Positions 13,720-24,923 of a DNA stretch of 37,500 bases are shown here, in pieces. Made by a program: the position numbers and the translations under genes. The stretch is from positions 15,149,867-15,187,366 of the forward strand of contig NC_135557.1 of NCBI RefSeq assembly GCF_964340395.1. Direction: 5' to 3'. Under the pieces are notes generated by a model. That model made no database searches. It saw nothing but the letters and a program-made list of their open reading frames with translations, and had not been told where the DNA came from. Each line of letters begins with the position of its first letter. Positions within the stretch are counted from its first letter, which is position 1. Source of the stretch: Glandiceps talaboti. Taxonomy: Eukaryota; Hemichordata; Enteropneusta; Spengelidae.

Positions 13720-13757
13720 CATCAATGACATCTAAACCAGTTTAGATGTCATTGATG
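13720..13757. repeat. Perfect 18-bp inverted repeat
   Basis: CATCAATGACATCTAAAC (13720-13737) is followed after CA by its exact complement (13740-13757). The left arm is preceded by further catcaatga copies. Confidence 0.85.
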
Positions 13758-13971
13758 GAACTGACATTAATGTGTGCTAAATAGTCTTGACCTCTTGGTC
13801 TTTCCTGGTTGACACGACGAATGCAATAAATCGCTTACTAACTAGTTTGAAATCGTTCTTGTATTGAATATATTGAGGTAACCTTTACGGTTAGTCGATA
13901 CGTGTTATGGTAGACAGATCAAGTGTTGTATTGTGCTGTGGTTCTAACTCAATGCGTTCGAACAAAAATCA

Positions 13972-14328
13972 TTGTCGTTCTACCCCACGCACGGCAACGC
14001 AAATCTACTTCTACGTCATAGGTTGTACGCATGGAAGAGGGCGGTACGCTACTGTCCGTATTTTCACATGGTGTTGTGCGACGACCAAAACATTAACCTT
14101 TCTACTTATAATCCAAACACAGCCACTGTTCATGATTTCCAGTCCCAAACAGACCTCAGTTTTTTCTTGGTCTGTGACTGTATTTCTAAAGTCATAAGAC
14201 GGTTCTCATTTTATCGATACTCGACCGATATATACATGTATTTGGGGAGTTTCGTGAAAAAAGTTACACATTTGGACGGCACTTACCAATACACCTTTCT
14301 ATGGAAGCACCCCCACTACGGGTGTGTG
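13972..14328 (+). pseudogene. Coding-like ORF running into a GT/G microsatellite
   Basis: About 119 codons are open from 13972 to the (TG)n(G)n tract. The C-terminal half looks coding: VLCDDQNINLSTYNPNTATV, then FQSQTDLSFFLVCDCISKVI and YMYLGSFVKKVTHLDGTYQY. No start with good context, no splice sites that I can defend, and loss of sequence quality in the microsatellite suggest a broken gene fragment or a chance ORF. Confidence 0.22.
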
Positions 14329-14352
14329 TGTGTGGGGGGGGGGGGGAGGGGA
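14325..14352. repeat. (TG)n-G13 compound repeat
   Basis: A short TG run directly followed by 13 Gs, then aggggac. Confidence 0.85.
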
Positions 14353-14559
14353 CTGCGGTGTTCCGACGAAATACCAGATTGAAGATATGGAAATCGCCAT
14401 AACTTACGTATACGGTTGCGCAAGTATATTGATATTATTTTCAAAAAATTGTTATTCGTTCAGCCTGAAAATACTCGTGACTTGGTTTTTTTTTTCATTA
14501 CTTGGCTTCGGTTCATAGTTCAGATCTCGTAGGTCAATCATATTTTACATGGTTGAACG

Positions 14560-14769
<210 letters not shown>

Positions 14770-15354
14770 AGGAAGCCCACTCGTTCAAGATTGGAAGGTC
14801 ATGTTATCAATACTCTGCTTGCAGATCTTACTAGCTGTTATCATCACCTGAATGATCACACACACCATCCGCGGAATTCTTATCACCGCCCTAGTTCACA
14901 CCACAAGGCTTGTTGTGTACATGTTGACAGCCAATTCAGCTATTGAAAAGCTATATACAAATATACAAATGTAGATACTTGAATCAATGGACAATGTGAG
15001 CTTTAGTGGAGTACTACGCCTTCTTTTTAATAGATCAATGCCTACATCACTCTGTAACACTACTAGATACGCTAGCGCTACGAGCTAGGTATCACCGCAT
15101 GCATACCGGGATTAGTTGACCTTATTATAAGTCATAAGGTCAAACTGTTTGAATGGCGATTTTCGTGACAAAGGTGAAACACATATTAAATCATTTAATA
15201 GTCATGTTACTGTATTGAATTAAAGTTGTTTCAAAATGGTGTCGACTTATGCCTGCAGGCTGGATATATATGTATGTTACGAGTACCTATGCGATCATTA
15301 GGGCGTAAACAACACCACTAGCAGCCTTTAACGGCACACATCTAGAAAATCCTA
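14770..15354. other. Nothing recognised
   Basis: No exon, repeat copy or motif that I can support in this stretch before the family 3 element. Confidence 0.4.
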
Positions 15355-15733
15355 TAAGGCCTTGAATAAAAAAAGAAATGTGTGCTTCCGATTGCGCCCA
15401 ATTTTAATATATATGGGTTAGGTAGGTTTTTTATTTATTTTTTTTCATATGTGAGTGTCTAGTTCAGGTAGTTATGTTTTCTGTTGTTTTCCATATGGTC
15501 TCTGTGTTGTTGGTTTCTTCTCATCAGATGTACAGCCATTACAGACCGGAATGACAGTTTTATATTGTCTTTTTCAGTTGATGTTAGTTTCCACATCCAC
15601 TATTTCTGGCGAGACTTCACAATTTTCGCGATTTTATTATTTTTTTCTCATATGTGTAACAAAAAGTTTAGGGTTGGCAGTGAAAAAGTAGGCGGGGTTG
15701 GGTAAGCGGAACAAAACATTTTTTTAGGCCTAA
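15355..15733. mobile_element. Inverted-repeat element family 3, copy 1
   Basis: The left end TAAGGCC..AAAAAAAG..ATGTGTGCTTCCG and the right end, read inverted (TTAGGCCTAAAAAAATGTTT then TGTTCCG), pair as terminal repeats. A near-full copy lies at 29876-30278, with partial copies at 29412-29510 and 11583-11650. The interior is shared with copy 2 (ATGTACAGCCATTACAGA, TCTGGCGAGACTTCACA), so any short ORF here is not a gene. Confidence 0.68.
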
Positions 15734-15799
15734 GAATACCAATGATTTTTCTGTTGATTTTGGTTTCAAATGATATTGATTGAAAGTGACACTAATTTA

Positions 15800-15818
15800 G
15801 ACGACGACGACGACGACG

Positions 15819-15871
<53 letters not shown>
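15800..15871. repeat. (ACG)n-(AAC)n trinucleotide repeat
   Basis: Six to seven GAC units passing by single-base change into about 17 AAC units. The same GAC-to-AAC grading is seen at 14740-14768. Confidence 0.93.
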
Positions 15872-16140
15872 ATTAACAGCCACTGAATTGTTTTGTCAAA
15901 GATTTGTTTTATAGCTTTAAAACCAACAGGCAAAACCCCCACAGAAATGGCAATATGACCTCAACCTTGCACTCAAAATCCTACTTCATGTACAGTAGAT
16001 TTCCATAGGTAAATTAAAGTAAAATTTATGCTTATATGAATAGTTACATGCATCATTCTCATAACAACATTTACATGTAATGTGAATTTTTCTATTGAAT
16101 AAAATCTCTAGCAATCATTATATCCACATGGACCCTGCTC

Positions 16141-17412
16141 TAAGGGAAAAGTCCAGTCAGACTTATTTCTGCCTTTAGTACACTTGTATTGATTACTGCT
16201 ATCAACTTAAAGTAAAAGTCCAGTCAGACTTATTTCTGCCTTTAGTACACTTGTATTGATTACTGCTATCAACTTAAAGTAAAAGTCCAGTCAGACTTAT
16301 TTCTGCCTTTAGTACACTTGTAGTGATTGCTATCAACTTAAAGGAAAGTCCAGTCAGACTTATTTCTGTCTTCAGTACACTTGTATTGATTACTGCAATC
16401 AACTTAAAGGAAAACTCCAGTCAGACTTATTTCTACCTTTAGTACACTTGTATTGATTACTGCTATCAACTTAAAGTAAAAGTCCAGTCAGACTTATTTC
16501 TGTCTTCAGTACACTTGTATTGATTACTGCAATCAACTTAAAGGAAAACTCCAGTCAGACTTATTTCTACCTTTAGTACACTTGTATTGATTACTGCTAT
16601 CAACTTAAAGTAAAACTCCAATCAGACTTATTTCTACCTTTAGTACACTTTTATTGATTACTGTTATCAACTTAAAGGAAAAGTCCAGTCAGACTTATTT
16701 CTACCTTTAGTACACGTGTATTGATTACTGCTATCAACTTAAAAGAAAAGTTCAATCAGACTTATTTCTACCTTTAGTACACTTGTATTGGTTACTGCTA
16801 TCAACTTAAAGGAAAAGTCCAGTCAGACTTATTTCTGCCTTTAGTACACTTGTATTGATTACTGCTATCAACTTAAAGGAAAAGTCCAGTCAAACTTATT
16901 TCTGCCTTTAGTACACTTGTATTGATTACTGCTGTCAACTTAAAGGAAAAGTCCAGTCAGACTTATTTCTACCTTTAGTACACGTGTATTGATTACTGCT
17001 ATCAACTTAAAGGAAAAGTTCAATCAGACTTATTTCTACCTTTAGTACACTTGTATTGGTTACTGCTATCAACTTAAAGGAAAAGTCCAGTCAGACTTAT
17101 TTCTGCCTTTAGTACACTTGTATTGATTACTGCTATCAACTTAAAGGAAAAGTCCAGTCAGACTTATTTCTGCCTTTAGTACACTTGTATTGATTACTGC
17201 AATCAACTTAAAGGAAAAGTCCAGTCAGACTTATTTCTGCCTTTAGTACACTTGTATTGATTACTGCTATCAACTTAAAGGAAAAGTCCAGTCAGACTTA
17301 TTTCTGCCTTTAGTACACTTGTATTGATTACTGCTATCAACTTAAAGGAAAAGTCCAATCAGACTTATTTCTATCTTTAGTATGATTGCCTTGAATACTG
17401 CTATCAACTTAT
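16141..17412. repeat. 67-bp tandem satellite, about 19 units
   Basis: A 67-bp unit (AAAGTCCAGTCAGACTTATT, then TCTGCCTTTAGTACACTTGT and the rest ending CTGCTATCAACTTAA) repeats head to tail from 16151 to about 17411. Units begin at 16151, 16218, 16285, 16348, 16414 and so on; one is shortened to 63 bp. Variants recur in blocks, showing duplications of two and four units. The last unit is diverged. No gene in it. Confidence 0.92.
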
Positions 17413-18079
17413 TAAATATGATTGTGGCGATACAATAGCTAGTGTCGCGGTAACTTGAAGAGTGCCATCATTTGATTAGCATATTAGTGACGTCATCACC
17501 AATAGTTTTCCGGTATATCACTACCAGAAATCTCCCAAATGGTTGACCACATGTCAAAGACAGGATGGTTTCTTTGTATCAAAATTGAGCTCGGTACCCA
17601 GATGTTGTTCTATCTCCAAAAATCATAATATGAATTGATAGCAGTGATCAATTAACGACATTTCGTGGGAAAGGTAAAATATGTCTAACTTGATTTTTCT
17701 TTGCAGGTTATCGTCTTTTTTTATTTTGTGTTGGTTATAAACTTCTCGGGCTAATCAAGCATATACAGTCACGGTAATTAAACTATATGTTGGCGCCAGT
17801 GTTCTTCAGTCGAGACGAAATTAAGATTAAAGGTATGATTAGGATTTCGTAGAGATATCAAAACAATAGTAATTCCAAGTCGGGTAAGAGTCACAAAGAT
17901 TTTACATGGAAGTCAAACTGTGTAATGGGTCGGGGTTCAATACATGTGACCAATAATCGAACACACGCGCGTGTACACACGTTCTTGAAAAAAATGATAA
18001 AGGCAATCTCTGATATACTGTAGAGAACTGAGTTCTTCGAGTTGTAATTGTTTGGTGTTATTGATCAGCTGGGAACCAA
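17413..18079. other. No gene recognised
   Basis: A CRE lies at 17488-17495. A T-rich acceptor-like ctttgcag at 17699-17706 precedes only a short hydrophobic frame with a stop. Confidence 0.4.
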
Positions 18080-18502
18080 GGGCGCGTTCGATTTGCACAA
18101 TCATAATCATGATTTATCAATCACAATCATGATTTTACGTTTGATAAATACAAATCACAATCATGATTGGTAATCATAGTAATCATGCCCCAAACCATGA
18201 TTGCCGTGATTACAAGATGGCGGACAACGTAATCATAGGGGGATCGCGCGCCCGTGGCTGCAAGTTAGAAATGACGGAAAACATTATGTAAATAAATTGT
18301 GTTCGGTCAGATTGATATTTTGTTATCATTGTAATCATTTTGACGATGTAAAATCATTTAATTTATCGGAAATATACGAAACTTTAAAAAAATGTTTACA
18401 TGTAAGTAATCATGATCGTGATTGAGCGTTTTGTTTACAACCTCGTTTCGAGAAATGACGTCAGATTAATCACAATCATGTTTGGGCAAATCGAATGCGC
18501 CC
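18080..18502. mobile_element. Inverted-repeat element family 4, copy 1
   Basis: Terminal repeat GGGCGCGTTCGATTTGC at left; inverted GCAAATCGAATGCGCCC at right with one mismatch in 17. Both subterminal regions are packed with CAATCATGATT palindromes, likely transposase-binding repeats. No ORF, 423 bp. No target-site duplication that I can call with confidence. Partial second copy at 27028-27150. Confidence 0.7.
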
Positions 18503-18837
18503 CAGGAGAGACGAAGATAATGAATCCCTGAGCATGCGCTATAGGTGTGTCCTTCACCTTACAATGCTAATTAGATCAGCGAGAGATCAGACAGTTGCAG
18601 ATATCACCCCATCTACAGAGCAATGTGTTTACATGGAAAAATGATGATGACACTATAATGATTTATGCCATCAATATCAAACATGTGATGTCAAGGGTAT
18701 GATATTGAGATTTTTAATTGTATTTTGATAACTTGAAAAATCAAGACGACCAGCTAGTTTGGGGAATTTTTATATGAATCTGATTAGGGAGTACATGTGT
18801 ATAATTCTCAGCAACCCAAATCTACACTGGCCTTCAC

Positions 18838-19070
18838 TATACGAAAAGTCACCAATTTACCCACCTTTACCCCAACCTTTACCCTACCTGTGACCCACCT
18901 AACCACCATATCTATCAAGGGGTAGTACGAGACGAAGTGACACTTTTGACCGCCTACAACCCACATGGGAGAGATCACCCTGGGTAAATTAAGTCAAAGG
19001 TGGAACTTCATTTCATACTCACCAGACTTACCCCGGTGGAAAGACATGGTCAGATATGACTTTTCGTATA
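18838..19070. mobile_element. Inverted-repeat element family 5, copy 1
   Basis: Ends TATACGAAAAGTCA and TGACTTTTCGTATA are exact inverted repeats, 14 bases, possibly with a TA duplication. The interior (ACCCCAACCTTTACCC, GGTAGTACGAGACGAAG, GACATGGTCAGATATGAC) recurs at 29627-29820. No ORF. Confidence 0.62.
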
Positions 19071-20136
19071 ATGTTTAGTTTGGCTGGTGGGTAGAAAAAC
19101 AAATTGAATTGCAGAGGCAGGTTTTAATACCCAGGCGTGTCATTTAACATATCAACCACCTGTTGGCGCATACCCACACAGCGAAAGTTTGCCGTTGTGC
19201 TTAAGGACTGGGTTACAAAGTGTGCTGACGTTAGTCAAGTATCGCATATAATGTTGTATACATATTTACGTATATTTGCACACGGCATGTCTGACCTTAT
19301 TTCAGGCATAAACACAAAACATTTTTTTTTCTATTTTCAACGACATTACACTGTCCTAGAAGTGTGATGTCCTTGATTCATTGCCGTGGAGTATAATTAC
19401 AACGAAATATTAAGATGCAAGCTTACCTGACACTTCTTAAATAACGACAACAAATGACGTCAAACTCTTCATAAGCAATGAATGTATGTTTAAATTGAGG
19501 TGTAGCATGTCTCATTAGGGTTGAAAAGTTAGCAGGCTATAGTGAGTATCACGTGGTCTAATTCCTGGAATTACACGCTGTGGCTTCAATCAGAAAATGG
19601 TCGTAGAGGGCGTAAATGTGACTGCATTGTGTGCGAGTGTCAGACGGATCATGACTGCTTAGGGTGAGGTTGACTAATAACAAATAAAACAATATTAAAC
19701 ATAATAATATTATTAATTATAATTATTAATAGCATTATTTCCAAGGATGAGAGATTAAATAAACGATAAATAGTTTTTAAGGACGCGTGTGGCAACACAC
19801 TCATTGCTAAACAGAGGAATAAATGATCATGAGGAACATGGAAAAACAGCGCGTTTAGCCATCCATGATTATCACTATAAGAGGCTACCTTGCCTTGCAG
19901 AGAAAGAACCGCTAAAAAGGAACAAACTTGACGCTCTTTGCATTTGCCAGTGTTCGAAGTATGAATGTAAGCTTTGAATTCTGGGATACGATATGATACG
20001 TTTGAGCGCCGCATTATTAAGAACATTTTATGCAAATTCTTACGTGACGTAACAATAGCAAAATTAGAACATAATATATTGTTGTGAATGTTAGCAAATT
20101 AGTATGTTTGTGAAATATATGTAGCCATATCTTTAG
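19071..20136. other. Possible unseen exons of the 20137 gene
   Basis: Frames at 19187-19240 (KFAVVLKDWVTKCADVSQ) and 19800-19975 (NDHEEHGKTARLAIHDYHYK) look protein-like, but neither has splice phases that fit 20137. Confidence 0.3.
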
Positions 20137-20247
20137 ATTTTCCTCTAAACTGCAACGATTTCAAGTGTTGGATTGGTTTGATATGTCCACCTTCTTCATG
20201 CATGGGATTGTTGAAGAATTGAAACGAGTAAAAAATGACGGTGTAAG
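20137..20247 (+). CDS. Internal exon of an unidentified gene
   Basis: Between catatctttag and a perfect donor (GTAAG|gtaagtaag) there are 111 nt open only in phase 2. They encode FSSKLQRFQVLDWFDMSTFF then MHGIVEELKRVKNDGVR. The amphipathic pattern looks like a real soluble protein, but I do not recognise the family. Upstream exons were not found; a candidate at 19800-19975 ends in the wrong phase. Confidence 0.42.
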
Positions 20248-20307
20248 GTAAGTAAGCCTACATTTTAAAATGCCATGATGTAAAATCAGTCAGTCATTTT
20301 ATTTCAG

Positions 20308-20404
20308 AACAATAAGGCCACATGCCCAAAGAGCAAACAGTGTTACAAACGTTTCAGTTCATAGAGGGAGATTCCTCTCTGTATTTTTCATTGCCGCAAA
20401 ATAA
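20308..20404 (+). CDS. Probable terminal exon of the unidentified gene
   Basis: The acceptor is cattttatttcag. Read in phase 2 as the preceding exon requires, it gives RTIRPHAQRANSVTNVSVHR and then GRFLSVFFIAAK before a TAA at 20402-20404. A second open frame starting with ATG at 20322 (68 codons, to 20528) covers the same bases and also looks protein-like, so the true frame is uncertain. Confidence 0.35.
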
Positions 20405-21691
20405 CCAAATGAAGCAAAGTTATTTACATAAGTTACCAGAGTTCAAAAGTGGAATGAACTTATCTTCGGAAGAGTTTAAACAAAAAAAAACCTTGGCAAC
20501 AATTCATTTCGAAGGTCCATGGTGTTAAAAAAATTAAAACTATGGAACGCCGTTCCATACTATCTTTTCCCTCTGTGGTGGGAGGGAGGTGTGCTACCCA
20601 GCTTATCTGACGGGTCACGTTTTGCGGCCCGGGTACAAACCACTATGTATATAATCCACAACAGAATTATTGTTAGGGAGAATTATCTGGTATTTCCAAA
20701 GCATTAAAATGTTTTTCATGTTATCAACCCATGATAAGGGAACTTTCACATGAAAAGTCGACATATTTGGATTTTTTTCGTTAAAAAGTAAGCCCATTTT
20801 GGCGGCAAATATTGATATACCTGTGGCGGCAAGTACCCATATACATGTAAACTTATGGAAGTACCCTCGGGTTTTCCCTTCCCACATTGCTAATAGATAT
20901 TTTGATAGTGGAAGGAGGTATCGACATATCTTGTGTTTTCAGTTGATCGCTGCATCGGCAATTATGTGGGAAAGACTCGATACTAGTTTAACGTTTCCAT
21001 CGGTGACGTTTATTGGCGATGGACGCCTTTTCGCGTTTATGGAAGTTCTCAGAGAACGAGAATAAACCAACCCAAAATCCCCGACGGCTTTGATTACCAA
21101 CTGGAATATGACACAAATTCATCAGCATATAGTTAATATCACCAAAAACTACACTACTACTGTGGGCCAAAAACATTAGCTAGACGCGTTGTCAAAGTTT
21201 ACGTTATACCCTCACAGTACATACTATAAAATTACAACAACTTGAATTCTTACTACATAACATAGTCACGTCGCCGGTATTTTTTTTTTAGAAAATAAAA
21301 AATATGTAATGTTCAATTATACCCAGCTTTATTATTTGCAATTGATGACGTCATGATAAACAACTCAAAGACATTATGTTATGCAGTAAACTGTTGAAGT
21401 TTTAGAATGTAAAAAAAAAGTTGACATCGCTGGGAGCGTTCTTAATCTTACAGGCCACTCCCGAAAGGGCGCCCGCAACGGCTGAACTTTGAATATTTAG
21501 AGTGTCTGGTTGTTGCCATGACGCCTGAGATGCGAAGTCGGGCGTTGATAGTCTATCGTCATCAAATAATCGTTACAAGCGCGGAGGTAAACATTCCATG
21601 AAGTTCATAGACATGTCACAGTGTTTGGTGTAGATGGGAAAAGCATGTGATTAATGAAATACTTTTCCAGCAAATGTTTGAACTTTGTTAT
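20405..21691. other. No gene supported
   Basis: The minus strand 20887-20615 (MWEGKTRGYFHKFTCIWVLA) is open but lacks supporting signals. A CRE lies at 21346-21353. Confidence 0.35.
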
Positions 21692-21842
21692 ATATTGGTT
21701 TATTGGTTTATTGCTCTCAAAGGCCACCGGCCCAAATAGCAAATCCATCACAGATATACAAAATGCAAAATATACAAAACGGACACAGAAAATTAAACTA
21801 TTAATAGAGGAAAGAAAAAAAAAAAAAAGGAAACATACTACT

Positions 21843-22343
21843 TCAAATACATTCTTTTCTCAATTGGAAAGCTTTGTGTATAAATACAGCAAGGTTTGAT
21901 ATAACAACTCTATCATCACACGACATAAGAGAATAAAAAGTTTCAATTGAAGGTTGTCTATATGACCGAACTGGTAAATATAACTCTCTTAGACGTTGGT
22001 ATAACGGGCAGACAGAAATAAAATGAAATTCATCCTCAATTTCAATTGTACAACAAACTTTACAGGTGCGCTCCTCAGGAAAAATACCACGTGCCCTACC
22101 CTCCTCAATTTCCAGACCGAGACCCGAGCTCCTCAGACAAGCAATTGCTCTTCTGAATTTAGTATCCATGTCTAGAAATAAATATTCCTCTGGTAAAAGG
22201 TTTAGCTTAAAATTTCGATATAAACGAAGCTTATCTTTGGTACAGACTTCAGACCACCAGTTTTGTTTGACAATATCACTAGCTCTGGTCATGAAATGGT
22301 TGAGGAAGGTATTGAAGTTGCCAGGCCCCTGAAAAAGCCACAC
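21843..22343 (-). pseudogene. LINE C-terminal ORF (frameshifted from RT)
   Basis: This continues the RT protein in a different frame, beginning at VWLFQGPGNFNTFLNHF and carrying the CCHC-type finger near its middle. It ends at a stop followed by an A/T-rich 3' region and the caataaac tail. Only the frame change separates it from the RT ORF. Confidence 0.75.
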
Positions 22344-23392
22344 CTCCCCAAACCCATATGGGTAAACAAAACATTTTTGACATGCGTTGCCCAGGACTGC
22401 TTTCCATTGGCGTCAAGTCGCATCGCAAGATTATAACTGTGTTTTGCAACTTTGCTTTGTGGCATTTCCAAGAGTTTCAACCAGTACGAGATTACTCTTT
22501 TAAGAGTGAAAAGGAAAATGGGATATCTGCCACAATCACCTAGCACACAGGCGTCCGGTGTTGAGGATTTGACTCCAAGAAAACGCTTACAGTACTTCAA
22601 TTGGATACGTTCAAGAACCTGGTACTGCGCATAGCCCCAAATTTCTGACCCATAGGTGGTTATAGGTAGAACCATAGCGTCAAAAAGTTTAAAATACTCT
22701 TTGAATGGCAAATTTCCAGTGTGTTTGACCATACGAAAAATGCTACCCATTGCCTTTCGGGCTTGATCTGCTAATATTGACGTAGCTTTACTCCACGTAT
22801 TTCTACTAGAAAGCATTAGCCCTAGGTATTTGTAGTAACTGACCGTTTTCATACACTCCCCGTTAAAAAACCACCTTTCAATTTTTTTCAAAACCCCACC
22901 CCGTCTAAATACAATGATTTGCGATTTGCTCCTATTTACTGAGAGTTTCCACTTAGTAGTAAATGACTCCAACACTGAAAGTAATCTTTGAAGACCAACT
23001 GGAGAATCACTGAACAAGGTAACGTCATCGGCATACAAAAGTGAAATCAAATCGTGCAGTTCTTGAGTAATCTGTATACCACAATGTCCCGAATTTTCCA
23101 ACATACTGCTTAATTCATTAATGAAAAGAGAAAAAAGGAAAGGACTTAGCATGCAACCCTGTCGTACTCCGACTGAGCACTGAAAATAATCAGTGATGCC
23201 TTGTCCTGCCCTTACACATGACTTCAGCTCACTATACATTGATTTTAAAATACACAACATCTTACCCTCCACTCCCTCACAACAAAGTCTGTACAGTAAT
23301 AAGTTGTGATCCACGGAATCAAAGGCTTTGCTAAAATCAATGAATGCACAGTAAAAACGACCTTTAGAATTACAGAGATATTTCTGGATCAT
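22289..23392 (-). pseudogene. LINE reverse transcriptase ORF (partial)
   Basis: 367 codons cover the RT palm and thumb and the region after it (RIQLKYCKRFLGV, then GRYPIFLFTLKRVISYWLKL). YADD is intact. The last ~15 codons are out of frame after a single-base shift at the gtgtggctttttcag region around 22340. The N-terminal endonuclease and the first RT motifs are missing. Confidence 0.8.
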
Positions 23393-23430
23393 AATATGTA
23401 GGGTAAAGATTTGAACTTTTTTAAGCTTTA

Positions 23431-24178
23431 CGAGTGTTTTTATAGGTACCTTTATTTTTCTTCTAAAAATCCTATCCGCTTCAGTTTAGAGTTATTCAAT
23501 CAAAAGATAGATACATAAATTTGACTCAAGAGTTTAAAAAAACGTAACAAAGTTGATGAGTTCATAATGCATGTAACGAGAGAGTCCTGGGGTTAGACTT
23601 GTGTAATTTTACTTACGATGGTGTGTTGGATTACTCGTTATTGTTTTCCGTAGCATTGGTCTACTATGTTCAGTGTAGTTATTATCCGGCGGACAATCAA
23701 AAATTTGCCGTGGAAACCAAAGTTTCTGCATTAATGTCGCCATAAAACGGGTTTCCTCAAACTAAGTCATTTTCTGTTGTCGAATGCGTAGTGCGTTGTC
23801 TTGGTAACCGTGTTCCCATTACCACCATTCATTTAAAGAACTAACATACTAGACTTGGTGAAAGCGGTCGGTTGATATTTTGACCTCTAAGTTTCCTGTG
23901 AACCGTGACTGCTCATAAAAAAATGTGAGCCTATTAGAGTGGATCAAAGGCTACCATGTACATATTAATATACGTTCAACGTATGTACTGTTGAAAAGAC
24001 GATACCTCGTTGCGTTCAATCGGAATGGGTGAAGTCGATGCTGTCAGCCGCTGTGGTGTTCATAAACAGAAAGTTGGACAAATCTTACGACAAACTGAAC
24101 TTGGTATGATTACCGATCACCGAAATATATTAAGGAATTCTATTGGGGAACTAGTCGTGGAATGATTTAGTCGTTCAC
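23431..24178. other. Upstream region of the six-exon gene
   Basis: A short frame at 24025-24103 (MGEVDAVSRCGVHKQK) with a donor-like end was considered and left out because its phase does not join exon 1. The X-box follows at 24179. Confidence 0.4.
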
Positions 24179-24192
24179 ATCACCATAGCAAC
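24179..24192 (+). promoter_or_regulatory. RFX-type X-box upstream of the six-exon gene
   Basis: ATCACCATAGCAAC fits the nematode X-box consensus RYYNYY-AT-RRNRAC at every position, and the vertebrate consensus GTNRCCATRGYAAC at 13 of 14. It ends 13 bases before the predicted ATG at 24206. RFX factors binding such sites drive ciliary genes in animals; the functional link here is inference. Confidence 0.55.
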
Positions 24193-24205
24193 GTTCGTAA
24201 AAAAA

Positions 24206-24294
24206 ATGTTCCTCCGCCCTAAGAAGATTGGAAGACACCGTAAGAGTGCAGTTTGTCGACTTCCGAAAATTGAACAGACCCAGCCTAACTCTAG
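24206..24294 (+). CDS. Exon 1 of six-exon X-box gene
   Basis: ATG at 24206 begins MFLRPKKIGRHRKSAVCRL and continues to a donor (AACTCTAG|gttagt), ending in phase 2. The segment is rich in Lys and Arg and has no signal peptide. With exons at 26350, 26824, 27927, 28377 and 28916 it makes an 810-nt coding sequence (269 aa) in which every exon junction agrees in phase: 2, 0, 1, 0, 1. From memory, the layout of a small basic protein with proline-rich segments and a Y/W-rich C-terminus resembles microtubule inner proteins of cilia and sperm (for example the TEPP/SPMIP8 type). This is a guess, supported only by the X-box next to the start. Confidence 0.6.
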
Positions 24295-24923
24295 GTTAGT
24301 TCTCGTGAAATGGTATCGCTTATATTTTGTATACTTAGGTTTCATTATGATTATCATGAGGTGGGGTGGGATGGGGGGGGGGGGGGGGTCAGTTTTAATT
24401 ATTTTCGTAACTCATTTTCGTAAATTCAAAGGCTATGTTTCAATCGCAGATCGAAATAAGTGGAGTCATGATGGTTTAATTAATGGTTAGAGTGACTGTA
24501 TATCTAGGAATATGCAGTTTGCAGCAGCAGGTTAGACTCGCCCTGTCTCTGCCGTTTGTTTCTGAATGGCTAAAGTCCGTGGGTAACGGCCATTTGAAAC
24601 GATTTCCCCTCAGTCATATTAGGGGACCTGGTAGGATAGAGGTGTCAATGCGAATGCTTTCATCCTATGCACTTATAAAGTCTGCAATGGATTGTATGCT
24701 CCACAGGGAGTTGGATTTCTGTGTATTAATTATACAATTAAGTTATAGATTTGGTTCACATCGTCCCTTCCCTATATGATAATCTTAAATGGGTCTATAG
24801 ATGACGTCACTGGTAATATAGTATAGTACGTATACGTCACCACTGTCTAAACCTAAAACTCTTTAGGTCAAAGGTTATGATAACATATATAACTTCGCTG
24901 GTCTTAGATTTCACAAGAAAGCA

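Larger units (their letters stand above)
21692..23430 (-). mobile_element. 5'-truncated LINE with reverse transcriptase, frameshifted
   Basis: The minus strand encodes the RT palm: AFIDFSKAFDSVDH, then VRQGCMLSPFLFSLFINEL, the catalytic YADD (YADDVTLF) and YKYLGLMLSSRNTW, from 23392 down to 22289. Near 22340 the reading moves by one frame into a second ORF (to 21843). This carries a C-x2-C-x9-H-x4-C finger (TCKVC...EFHFISVC) typical of LINE C-termini. The in-frame reading upstream of 23392 (QIFTLH) stops at a TAA near 23428, so the element lacks its 5' half (no endonuclease seen). The 3' end is a short tandem tail of caataaac type at about 21695-21713. It is a dead copy; the clade is not resolved. 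Confidence 0.85.

Noticed and set aside
15455-15705. Two overlapping short frames (MSSSGSYVF.., MFSIWSLCC..)
   Set aside because: They lie inside the family 3 repeat; the related copy at 30004 has the same kind of frame. Repeat interior, not a gene.
19649-20035. 128-codon minus-strand frame ending in Ile/Asn-rich sequence
   Set aside because: Its second half comes from an AT-rich TTAATTAT region and no domain is recognisable.
22358-22634. Plus-strand frames over the LINE
   Set aside because: Shadows of the reverse transcriptase on the opposite strand.
24025-24103. Short ATG exon MGEVDAVSRCGVHKQK with donor-like end
   Set aside because: It ends in phase 1, no acceptor before 24206 fits, and the X-box lies between it and the chosen start.
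24518-24630. Exon candidate in intron 1 of the six-exon gene (VRLALSLPFVSEWLKS..)
   Set aside because: It can follow exon 1 in phase but leaves in phase 1, whereas the exon at 26350 needs phase 2. The chain through 26350 and 26824 fits without it.
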